Shown here one piece after another: positions 24,379 to 34,330 of a stretch of 64,000 bases of DNA. The number at the start of each line of letters is the position of its first letter. Position 1 is the first letter of the stretch. Source of the stretch: Iris pallida. Its lineage: Eukaryota > Streptophyta > Magnoliopsida > Asparagales > Iridaceae. Below the pieces are notes generated by a model. It did no database searches and was not told the origin of the DNA. It saw only the letters and a program-made list of their open reading frames with translations. The translations under genes were made by a program, and so were the position numbers. The stretch lies in assembly GCA_029216955.1 (NCBI GenBank), contig JANAVB010003400.1:19402492-19466491 (forward strand), written 5' to 3'.

Positions 24379-25277
24379 TGTAGGTCCTAAAAATTCAAGT
24401 TGCACCCATCAACAAAGTCATGAAAATCAAGAAATACATCTTTCAAATAAATTGCGCAGAAGTCAGATTGCGCATCATCCAGATGGCGCAGAGTAGACTG
24501 CGCATACGTTCAAGTGCGCAACCTGACGTGGCCATGTCATCATTACCTGACACAATCAAATCTTCTGACAACTGACATCACAAAGAACGAGGAGACTGTT
24601 CGTTTATTGCGCCACACAGCGCTCGAGGACAGCTGTACATGCAGCACAATCTGTTTGTAACGTAATCTGTTTGCAGCGCAATCTGTTTGCAGCGCAATCT
24701 GTTTGCAGCACAATCCAGCCCAGCGCGGTCCATTCCAGCGCAATCCAAAGTCAGCGCAATTCATGTAGTGCACTTTATCATGACAAATGACAAATGTACA
24801 CGTGGCATTCATGCCATCAATTGCTCACAACGTGGCAACCGTCTGTGTACGATCATGCACATTTCAATCAAATGATGCCATGTGTCCAAGACAGTTGGCC
24901 CACGATCAGACAACTGCCTGCGCAGTCTAATGCTGCGCCATCTAGTGCATACGTAATCCAACTTGCGCCATTCAGAATAACTAAAAGTTAGTTATTTCCA
25001 GAACTCTATAAATAGAGTTTCAAGTCTTCATTCCAGGGGATCAGACATAAAGTTCAAAAATATCAGAGAGTTTAGGAGTTCTTGCCCAAGTGCTGCTGCA
25101 TTCTTCCGAGACTTTTGCCTTCAAATTCAGAGGCTACCATCTTCAAAGTTCACATCGTCCATGGGATAAAGCAATCATCTTCTAGATTGGATTCCTACAG
25201 TTGTACTTTCCCAGAATTCTTGTAATCTCTTTACAAAGTTTGTTGAAATAAAGTTCATACTTTTGTTTTTGTAAACA
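24379..25277 (+). mobile_element. LTR of a Tat/Ogre-like element (899 bp)
   Basis: It starts TGTAGGTCCT exactly where family B similarity stops, and ends TAAACA directly before a primer-binding-site-like sequence. Inside are a clear TATA box (25007-25014), an AATAAA (25247-25252) and many TGCGCA or GCGCAATCTG units (24440-24770 and 24917-24970). Only one LTR is seen; the internal region is truncated after about 830 bases. The Tat/Ogre assignment is inferred from the primer site. Confidence 0.72.
25007..25014 (+). promoter_or_regulatory. TATA box of Tat/Ogre-like LTR
   Basis: TATAAATA within CTCTATAAATAGAG; the AATAAA 240 bases downstream bounds the probable R region. Confidence 0.7.
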
Positions 25278-25279
25278 AA

Positions 25280-26002
25280 ATGGCGACTCTGCTCGGGACG
25301 ACTTTCTCCTCCGACGAGGAAGTGACAACTCAATGTGACGTTGCGTCTATCGGAAAGACGCAGAAGATGCTGGTTGTGAAGGTCAACCAGACAGCCTATG
25401 AAGCCATGATCAACTCCAGGACCACTCCTCGCACTGCGACAACTTCTGCCATAAGCAAAGTGCGCCCAGTGTGGATCCCAAAGACTACTGTGCAGTCTGT
25501 TGATTCTGTCCCTAAGACTGTTGCGCAGTCTAAGGTCTCTGCCACCAAGACTGTTGCACAGTCTAAAGTCTCTGCTGTTGCACAATCTGTCTCTGCCACT
25601 CATGCGCAGTCTGCTGTTGCCAGTGCACAAACTACATCATATGCTGCTCTGTCAAAGTACAAGACTCCTGTTCTACTGGTGCAGTTGGCTGCAACTCTGC
25701 CTGCGCAGTCCACTACTCCAGCAACCAGAGTGCAACTCAAGCACTCTGGCAACAAGGCTCCTACTGCGCAAACCACTCTGGTTGAGGCCAGAAGACATTC
25801 TGCCAAGACTCCTCATGCACAATCTGCCAGTGCGCCATCAACCCATGCACAAACTATGTATGCGCCATCCAGGAGAGACAGCCCTTTGGCTAATCTCTCC
25901 TCTTCTCACAACAAGGGGAAAAGCTCTGCTCCTCTCCAGCACCCTGTTGCTCCTGCACAATCTACTGGGGGTAGTCTTTTGGCTATTCCTCTTCCTCTCT
26001 AG
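25280..26002 (+). CDS. Leader ORF of Tat/Ogre-like element, function unknown
   Basis: This 240-codon open frame has an ATG that overlaps the primer binding site (ATGGCGACTC). The first 50 residues are ordinary in composition. The rest is dominated by A, S, T, Q and K, with a recurring AQS unit (VAQSKVSA, HAQSAVA, AQSTT) that comes from repeated TGCGCAGTCT-like DNA. I recognise no domain, transmembrane segment or zinc knuckle. A weaker echo of its 3' end (GGCTAATCTCTCC against AGCTAACCCTTCT) follows the stop around 26078, suggesting a short duplication. It could be an extra 5' ORF of the kind Ogre elements carry, or an accidental frame through repeated DNA. The rest of the element is cut off at about 26114. 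Confidence 0.4.
   Translation: MATLLGTTFSSDEEVTTQCDVASIGKTQKMLVVKVNQTAYEAMINSRTTPRTATTSAISKVRPVWIPKTTVQSVDSVPKTVAQSKVSATKTVAQSKVSAVAQSVSATHAQSAVASAQTTSYAALSKYKTPVLLVQLAATLPAQSTTPATRVQLKHSGNKAPTAQTTLVEARRHSAKTPHAQSASAPSTHAQTMYAPSRRDSPLANLSSSHNKGKSSAPLQHPVAPAQSTGGSLLAIPLPL
25281..25299 (+). other. Primer binding site TGGCGACTCTGCTCGGGAC
   Basis: It begins three bases after the LTR end. TGGCGACTC...GGGAC is the type of site used by plant Tat/Ogre elements, which I recall as tRNA-Arg-like; the exact tRNA match was not tested. Confidence 0.6.
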
Positions 26003-26892
26003 AACAAAAAAAAGGCCCTTTGGTCTTTTCTCAAACTTTCTCGTCCCATGACTTGGAAGACAACAGAGGGAAACGCTCTTTAGCTAACCCTTCTTTCCAA
26101 AATAAAGGGCAAGTACTGATTGAGACATCTATTCGGTAAACCCTAACATATCTTGATTTACAAGACCTGTATGGGCCACCACTAAAACCATGTAACGCCC
26201 AGAACCAGAATACTGGAGAGCGGGGGCGTACATAGCCAGCTACGTATATTAAAGTGCAATCCACCTCGCTATACGTTCACGGTTGTCTAGATACATGAGG
26301 GTTTAACTATAAGCCAACAGTCTCCTATGGTCATGAACAAGTCTATTGTCTCAATCTCAAGCAAGCAATAATAGTTACAAGATGTCAGAGCACCAAATAT
26401 ATAATAGCAAGGCATCCCATACATTATATATTAGGATGATCATGAAGCTAGTCGTACAAAATGTCAAGACTAGTAAGAGTTTTAGTCAATACATGATCAA
26501 CCCTAGGATTTGTCAATTATGTTACAGCCCGTAGGCAGACAGTAAGTAAAGGTGCAACCGAGCTAACACGTGCTCGTCGGCTAAACGCCTCAAAAGAATA
26601 ATTTTTACAATAAAGTGGGAGGGCAAAAAGAAACCCACTCGTTGCCAGGGTTACGCCTGGTGGTCACCATCTTGCTGGAAGACAGGTAGATCTTCTGGTG
26701 CTGCTCCGATATCTGGCCATACAAAACCAGCTGGGTCAGACCCCAGAAAGAGCAAGTGCCACAAAGGAGGCTTCACTTTGGAACTAAAACCAGCGTATCA
26801 CAATAGAATATTAAAGATAAATAATAAATAAGAACTGATAATAATAGAGATAACAACAGTAAACTGAGTACGAAGAAAGCATTCAAGTAGCC

Positions 26893-27257
26893 AGATCACA
26901 ACTCTTAAACCAAACAAGGACCGGGGTTGCAGCCCTTCACCTGAATAGAAACCCGTCTCAAATACTATTGGTACAGTGAAGACAATAAACGAAGAGAGGA
27001 CACAGAACTGCTCCGGGAGCCAGGTTACAACCCTTAAACCAAATAAGGACCGGGGTTGTAACCCTTCGCCTGAACAGAACTGGACCCCTGATCTTTATTG
27101 CTAAGGCTAGCATAATTAATCATGGTATTAAGGTAAGATAAAACATGACGAACATGGCATGGGGTTACAATAAGATAATAAATGAAGAGAGGACACAGAA
27201 CTGCTACGGGAGCCAGGTTACAACCCTTAAACCAAACAAGGACCGGGGTTGTAACCC
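26893..27257. repeat. Three copies of the conserved LTR inverted repeat
   Basis: The GGTTACAACCC/GGGTTGTAACC dyad that is single in Tekay-1 occurs here near 26893-26936 (degenerate), 27023-27064 and 27216-27257. The last two lie in a nearly exact duplication of about 190 bases beginning GAAGAGAGGACACAGAACTG. Confidence 0.85.
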
Positions 27258-28039
27258 TTCGCCTGAACAGAACTGGACCCCCGATCGTTATTGTTAAGGC
27301 AAGCATCAATAATCATGTCATGTCACAATCTTGCACAGGATCAGGATAAGACTAAGCTGGAATAAACTCCATCCAATCAATCACGGCCAATCAAGAGTAC
27401 GGCTTGATACTTTTAACTAACTAGGGTTATCACAAGCCTAGTTACTAGCAAGATGCAATGAGATTATCCCAACAGCCACAAGCCCTGCAGACCATCCGGT
27501 TATCCGGGTCGAATGTCCGTTATGAAGAATGCAACACGTGACTGTGTGCTGGAAATGTGCCCTACTCGTCGGTAGGCTACAAGTCCACTTAATGCGCCCA
27601 GATAACGGGATTGCCTGTAGCTGGAAATCTTTTCATGTCTACTGAATTATTCTAGTTTATTAGCCTTAGTCAATTACTGTAGGTATCCCTGACCGTGGTA
27701 CTCAGGGATCCCTATCCTAGACATGATGCAACAGTACTGGTTTATTTGTACAAACACAATCGTCCATGGTGTCCAGATCTTTCATACTTGTCATGTCAGG
27801 CTAGCTGTCGTAACAGCATGTCGAGATATATCATGTCAGTTTACTTGTCAAGAGTGCGTCACAGCGGGCCACTATCGTGTTCTATTCTTACATTATCATG
27901 AATGAGAAAAATTGAATAAAATAACTAATAACATATTCTTGAAGCCAAAGAAAAGATCTACAACTTTCATGTTGGGAGTTGGGAGAAATTCTGGCCACGA
28001 TTCAGCCAAACAGGACTTAAAACAGCCAAAAATAGCCAA

Positions 28040-28560
28040 AATATGTACTATGCGGCACTATTTAGCACTATGCGGCGCTATTCAACACTATGCGGCACTT
28101 CCATATGCGGCTGGACACTATGCGGCACTATGCAGCACCCTCATGCGGCTGGGCACTATGCGGCACTATACAGCACCCTTATGCGGCTGGATACTATGCA
28201 GTGCCCTTATGCGGCTGGACACTATACAGAACTATGCAGCACCCTTATGCGGCTGGACACTATGCGGCACTATGCAGCACCCTCATGCGGCTGGACACTA
28301 TGCGGTACTATGCAGCACCCTTATGCGGCTGGATACTATACAGCACCCTTATGCGGCTGGGCACTATGCAGCACCCTTATGCGGCTGGACACTATGCGGC
28401 ACTATACAGCACCCTCATGCGGCTGGACACTATGCAGCACCCTTATGCGGCTGGGCACTATGCAGCACTATGCAGCACACTTATGCGACTGGACGCTATG
28501 CAACACCCTTATGTGGCTGGGCACTATGCGGCACTATGCAGCACTATTCATCGTCCCTGC
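28040..28560. repeat. CCGCAT minisatellite of minus-strand Tekay-like LTR
   Basis: On the plus strand the units read ATGCGGCTGGACACT, ATGCGGCACT and ATGCAGCACCCTT, combined in blocks of about 24 and 50 bases. ATGCGG is the complement of CCGCAT. The block lies at the same place in the LTR as the arrays at 12355 and 23310, but the unit is different. Confidence 0.9.
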
Positions 28561-29152
28561 CAAAATCAGCACAGATGAACATAGAAATGGCCAAAAATAT
28601 TTTTGGCCATAACTTCCTCAAAACAAGTCGAAATCTAACTTTTTAAAGGTCTATTTTGGGTAAAATCGAATTCTCTACAACATGAAACAATCAAAATATG
28701 AAAATAATGAAGTTCAATAGATCAAAACCCAAGAAAATCAAAAATAATATAAACTTAGATCTACAAGAAAATATCCATCAAAATGGAAAATGCCAAGTTC
28801 TAAAGTATCTTAGAATCAAGTAAGGAAGAGAATGGAACAATAAAACTTGAGATCCATTATGAAGCAAGTTTGCACTTGCCTAAGCGCTCTCTCTCTCTCT
28901 CTCTTCCTGGTAGGTGTAGAAGTAAATATGGAGAAGAAGAAGAGTAATGAAGAGAGAGAATGAGGGAATGGGTTAATAAAGGATGATGGTGGTGGTAGGT
29001 AGGGGTTCTCCCCTTGGTTCATGATGAACCAAGGCAACCCAAGCCTAGCCGAACCAACCCAAAATAAATCGAGCCAAGCCAAAAGATATGCGATACAAGA
29101 TAAAATACGTACACGTATTCTAAGATACGTAATACGAACTACAGGCATTACA

Positions 29153-29476
29153 GGTATAGGGCTCGGTTTGGATTGGCTTGAGATGAGAAGGTTTGTATAA
29201 AACCCAACTCCTCTCTCTCTCTTTCATTATTTTATTTCTCTTCATCTTCATCCTCTTCATCTTCTTCCTCCAACCTAAGGCAAGTACATCTTGCCAAATG
29301 TTGGACAAATATTATTTTGTTTGTTCTAAACTCTTCCTTACATGATTCTAAGCATCTTTAGAACTTAGCATTTTTTATTTTGGTGGATAAATTCTTGTAT
29401 ATCTAAGTTTACTTTATTTTTGATTTTTTTGGGTTTTGATCTACCAAACTTTATTATTTTCAAGTTTTAATTGTTT
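29153..29476 (+). mobile_element. Family B LTR, copy 2, left segment
   Basis: It matches 22855-23180 of copy 1, including the TATA box, the CT run and CAACCTAAGGCAAGTACATC. It is separated from the rest of copy 2 by the insert 29477-31040. Confidence 0.85.
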
Positions 29477-30176
29477 GTATCATGTTTTTGAATATGGTTA
29501 ATATGTTAAGTTTAGCATTTTTTTATCACTAATCTTCATACTATCGTTATAGCATTTCTACTTATACTTATACCTTTGGTGATATGTGCCTATTGGTTTA
29601 CATATTAGTGATATGAGCTTATCTATCTTAAATTTAATCGGGTTGCCAAAATCAAAACTATGTTTTTGATTTTGGTTATTCAATTAATTTTAATCATTAT
29701 GATATCACTAAATAATTATGCTATCACCTTAGCACTTATACTTAAACTCATCATTGTCCTAATGTGCATTAAACTTATCACACTTGCTACTATGTATATT
29801 GCTTTATTCGTCTAACATGTACATGCAGAAAAGCAATAAGCAAGATCAATGTGAACATATGTAATGAAGAAATCATGGTGGACCAAAGACGACGAATCCC
29901 ACAAGATTTCTCTGAACCACCCGACGACATCTCCGGAGCCACGCAATGAAGAAATCTTTGGACAGCTGCCGCCAAGTAAAAAAGCCAGCACCTATCAAAG
30001 GAAGAAGCCAAGCCATGCCATCATCATTTCAAGACTCTAGAGAAGCCTGCACCTGCTACAGTATATTCGGAGTCTGTAATGAGTCTTAGGAATAATTGTA
30101 AACATAAAAAATGGATGGCAAAATCGAAAGCTAGGGTAGAAACTACCCCAGGATCATTTTCGGCTAAAAATTGGCA

Positions 30177-30422
30177 TACCGACGGTATACCGGTCTATAC
30201 CGACGGTATACCGATTTTGTTCACAGAAAGTTTTCTGTCTATAAAATCGGCATACCGACGGTATACCGGTTCATACCGACAGTATACCGGTTCAGTAACG
30301 TTGAAATTCCAACGGTCAGATTTCAAGCATTTAATGATCCCAACGGCTATATTTCTAGCAGTTATAATTCCAGACCGGCATACCGACGGTATACCGGTCC
30401 ATACCGACGGTATACCGGTCGC
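30177..30422. repeat. Three pairs of ATACCGACGGTATACCGGT
   Basis: Each pair consists of two copies about 20 bases apart; the pairs lie at about 30177-30215, 30250-30292 and 30379-30420. The core GGTATACC is a perfect palindrome. They are just upstream of the TATA box, where enhancer-like repeats are usual in LTRs. Confidence 0.85.
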
Positions 30423-30463
30423 TGTCTGAAAAGTTGCCTTTGAGCTCTTTTCAATGCTTTGGT

Positions 30464-30471
30464 TATAAATA
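30464..30471 (+). promoter_or_regulatory. TATA box of Sirevirus-like LTR
   Basis: TATAAATA in GGTTATAAATAGCCC, a textbook plant TATA context. Confidence 0.7.
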
Positions 30472-30651
30472 GCCCTGAACCCCTTCATTCAAGGTTGATG
30501 CTTTGATCCTAAAAATTTCTAAACAACCAAAGCCTATCCACAAACAACTCTACAAAGCTTTCATTTGCCATCCACAAATTGTGTTAGAGTTATTGAGTTG
30601 AAAAGTAAGATCTTTATCTTATTGTATAAGGAGATCAAAACCTATTGTGAA

Positions 30652-30835
30652 AGGTTGAAGTTGGAGAGCCTTCGTATCCAAACTCTCGGTTGAAGTTGGA
30701 GAGTCTTCGTATCCAAACTCTCGGTGTGAAGTCGAGAGCCCTTCGGATTAAAGCTCTTGTGTGTTGAAGTTGGTGAGTTCTTCGGATCCAAACTCGTGTT
30801 GAAGTTGGCGAGTTCTTCGGATCCAAACTCGTGTG
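30652..30835. repeat. Five imperfect repeats of about 38 bp (GTTGAAGTTGGAGAG)
   Basis: Units of the form TTGAAGTTGG(A/C)GAG, CTTCG(T/G)ATCCAAACTC and a short linker lie in the presumed R/U5 part of the LTR. Confidence 0.85.
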
Positions 30836-31149
30836 TAACTATTTACTCAAATAGTGGATTAAAGCCGGAGAGAGTTTCGGGACTGGAGTACCTCTTGGGA
30901 GGATACCAGGATATATGGTGTGTCGGTATTGTTATTGCTTCTTCTCTTGTACTTATATTTTTAAATTTTCCATTAGCTTGTGCTAAGTGCTTGATTAGCT
31001 AGCTTGACCCTATTCATCCCCCTCTAGGGTTCCTATACGTTCTACCCCATTTTGACCTATGGAAGTCCAAATTTGGACTTACAGTGAAGGTTTTATGGAG
31101 CTTGGAAGCTATGTGTTCCATGGCCATCATTCTCAGATTTTCAGAGATG

Positions 31150-31640
31150 CATGGGTACCCATCGACCCTGCCGCATAGATGGCACCCCATCGACCTTGTC
31201 GCATAGATGGCACCCCATCGACCCTGCTGCATGGGATTCTGTTTACCTTGCCGCATGGATGGCACCCTATCGACCTTGCCGCATAGATGGCACCCCATCG
31301 ACCCTGCCGCATGGATGGCACCTCATCGACCCTGTCGCATAGATGGTACCATATCGACCCTGCCGCATAGATGGCACCCTATCGACCCTGCCACATAGAT
31401 GGCACCCTATCGACCCTGCCGCATGGATGGCACCCAATCGACCCTGCCGCATGGAAGACACCCCCATCAACCCTGCCGTATAGATGGCACCCCATCAACC
31501 CTGCCGCATAGATGTGTACCCATCGACTCTGGCCGCATGAGAAGATGTGTACCCATCGACTCTGGCCGCATGAGAAGATGTGTACCCATCGACTCTGGCC
31601 ACATGAGAAGATGGGCACCCATCCACCCTTGGCCACATAG
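31150..31640. repeat. CCGCAT minisatellite, family B copy 2
   Basis: Same unit as 23310-23770 (GCATAGATGGCACCCCATC type) with a different number and order of variants; it also ends in three longer GGCCGCATGAGAAGATG units. Confidence 0.92.
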
Positions 31641-32064
31641 TGCTTATTTTGGCTGTTTTTGTATATTTTATGCCCTTTTGGCTGATGTGTGGCCAGAATT
31701 TCTTCCAACTCCTAACATAAAAGTTGTAGATCCTTTCCTTGACTTCAAGAATACGTTACCAACTATTTTATGCAAGTTTCTTTCATTCTTGATATGGAGC
31801 TTATGATTGCATTGCATGTTTTCTATCTTGGCCTAAATTATGACGACCCTACTTAATAGCTTGATACTTCTTTAATAGATGAATTTCTTAACAAGATTTG
31901 ATAATATTGTACAGTTAGAGAATGATTGTACCCCTCTCATACCCTTAACACTAGTACATATTCGATTGATGTATTAGGCCAACTAGTTACCTCATTTATT
32001 CCTTCTCATATGTTATGATGCACCTTTTATCAAGATCTATCTACAAGCTTTCTTACGTCTATGA

Positions 32065-32320
32065 TTGCTTCACATGATAGTGACCCGTTGTGGTTCACTC
32101 ATAATATATCTTTTCTTCTTTGCTTAACATGATAGTGGCTCGTTGTTGTGCACTCATAATATATGTCTTTCTTCTTTGCTTAACACGATAGTGACCCGTT
32201 GTGGTGCACTCAAGTCACATGTCACTCCTTTGCTTAACATGATTGTGGCCCGTCGTGGCGCACCCCTAACAAGTACTCTTAGCATGATAGTGACCCATCG
32301 TGGTGCACTCCAGACAAGTA
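32065..32320. repeat. About 55-bp repeats, family B copy 2
   Basis: Five to six units with AACATGATAGTGRCCCGTTG and GTGGTGCACTC, matching 24189-24378. Confidence 0.8.
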
Positions 32321-33074
32321 ATATGACATGACAAGACATGAACCATGAATGCTGTTATGACGGCTCTATTGGCTTACAAGTAATGAATAATTTGGACACC
32401 GTGGGTGTTTCTCTTGAGTGTGTTTGTACAGGCAACATATTCTGTATTACATCATGTTTAGGACATGAATTCCTAATTTCTCACGGTCAGTGATTCATAC
32501 TGAATCTGGCTATGATTAATGACTAGATTGATCAAGTAGTTCATATAGGGAGGTATTCCGGCTATAAGCAATTCCGTTATCTTTTTCTGATGGACTTGTA
32601 GCATGTCGACGAGTAGGGCACATTTCCAGCCCACTGTCATGTGGGGCACTTCATGAAACAAGAAATATGCACACTGTCATGTGTTGCACCCTTAAGTCAC
32701 CTAATAACTCTCTTAGGGTACATTTGTCTCCTGGACGATGTACCCACTAGTATATGTACATGGGATACATTTGTCTCCTGGGCGATGTATCCACTATAAA
32801 TTCTTGTAACTTGCGTCTGGATAACCTGGATAGTCTGCAGGGTTTGTGGTCGTAGGGATACCTCATTGCATCTTGCTAGTAACAATGTTTGTGATAACCC
32901 TAGTTAGCTAATGTGATCAAGCTGTACTCATTGCTTGGCCGTGATTGATTGATGGAGTCAGTCCGGTTTAGTCTAGTTTTGTCTAGGCAGTGTCCGTATG
33001 TTTATTTCAGTACGCTATGGTTTATGCCTTACCTTGTCGATAAATGATCAGAGACTAAGTTCTATTCAGGAGAA

Positions 33075-33116
33075 GGGTTACAACCCCGATTCTTGTTTAG
33101 TTTACGGGTTGTAACT
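33075..33116. promoter_or_regulatory. Conserved LTR inverted repeat, family B copy
   Basis: GGGTTACAACCCC and GGGTTGTAAC are separated by about 20 bases, as in Tekay-1 at 6007; only the outermost pair has changed. Confidence 0.6.
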
Positions 33117-34330
33117 TGGCTTCCGGAATGGTTCCTAAGTTATCCTATCATTGTCTTCCTATTCAGTACTCACATTCTATACATGATCTTTATGCTATAC
33201 AATGATCAGAGACTTCTGAATTAGTTCATAAGTTCACTTATCATTGTCTTTTAATATAATTCTTACATGCTCACATGATCAATTATCTCACAAGCTATGC
33301 ATGACTCCCTACGCCGGGTCACCATGCTCTTATGACCCGGCTATCTCACAAGTTCACATGTTCAATTGCCTTTACATATTCTCAAGCTTCTGTTTACTTA
33401 ACATGTCTATACCTTACATTATGTTGCATGATAATTACTTTATGCTCCAAGATGCTTACTTATTGTCTTTCTATGTTCGGGATCAGTACATTAGTAGTGC
33501 ACGAGTCTCGATCTGCCCTTACTTATTTGTATCTCTAGTTGTTGATGTTAGTGATTGCTGGTTTTAGTTCATAATTTGGCTTCCTTTGTGGTACTTGCTA
33601 TTGGGGGTCTGACCCCACTGGTTTTGTTTGGCCAGATCTAATAGAGAAGCCCAGAGGATCTTCCGTACCATCTACTTGACGGTGACCATCCAGAGCACCA
33701 GAGTACCCAAGTGGGTTTTCTTATTTTTATTCTTCCACTGGTTATGTACATTATTCTTTTGTGGCGTTTAGCCTCCGAGCACGTGTTTAGCTCGTATTTT
33801 GGTCCTTGACATTTAGCCTACGGGCATAAATATGATGCGCGTATTCTAGACTGCAGCTAGAGCTATCATGTATTACTAATACTCTTGCTAGTTTCTCCAT
33901 TTTGTATTACTAGCTTCATGATCATCCATGTATATATGGTTTGAAACGTTTTACTATTGTATGTCTAATGATCATACTTCTTGCACCTTGTATAATTGCC
34001 TGTGATTGAGATACCTAGGATTGTTTTAACCTAGGATTGACTGTTGGCTTGTAGAAGTAACCCCCATGTCTTGACAGCTTATACGTAATTTCAGAGTACT
34101 GGTATACTTTAGGATTGCATAACTGGCCTTGTCCGTCCCTACTTGCCAGTATTCTGGTCCTGGGACGTGACAAAGACCAACAAATATTCCGAACCGTATT
34201 ACAATTCAAATATTACTTCCAAATTGAAACAAAAGTTTCAAAACTCAAAAGATAAATCTTCATCTCCATCTTATTCTTTTTTTTTTCTTCTTTTTTCTTC
34301 TTCTTCCTCAAAATATCCTTCACCAACACC

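Larger units (their letters stand above)
26115..29152 (-). mobile_element. Truncated Tekay-like element, minus strand (LTR plus leader)
   Basis: On the minus strand the LTR runs from 29152 (TGTAATGCCTGTAG) to 26191 (GGGCGTTACA), about 2962 bases. It is followed by the primer-site variant TGGTTTTAGTGGTGGCCC and about 60 bases of leader matching 6749-6835 of Tekay-1. The match stops at about 26115, where Tat/Ogre-like sequence begins, so gag and pol are lost. The terminal CA-TG bases are preserved. It is a relative of Tekay-1, with several internal duplications of its own. Confidence 0.85.
29477..31040 (+). mobile_element. Sirevirus-like copia LTR, probably solo
   Basis: A 1.56 kb insert in the family B LTR without coding sequence. 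It holds a strong TATA box (TATAAATA, 30464-30471), paired copies of ATACCGACGGTATACCGGT upstream of it, five roughly 38-bp repeats (30652-30835) downstream, and TTCATCCCCCTCTAG at 31014-31028. A C-rich CCCCCTCTAG stretch just before the LTR end and GAGTTCTTCGGATC-type repeats are features I associate with Sirevirus and related copia LTRs. The exact ends and a target duplication could not be fixed: near the right edge a GTTCTAC repeat of the host sequence makes the junction ambiguous. Confidence 0.55.
31041..34172 (+). mobile_element. Family B LTR, copy 2, right segment to the LTR end
   Basis: It resumes at GTTCTACCCCATTTTGACC, equivalent to 23204 in copy 1, and ends CCTGGGACGTGACA. With copy 1 it indicates a full LTR of about 3.7 kb, related to but distinct from Tekay-1. 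It carries a CCGCAT minisatellite, five or six roughly 55-bp repeats and the conserved inverted repeat at 33075-33116. No primer site follows 34172, so this is a 3' LTR or solo LTR. Confidence 0.85.
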
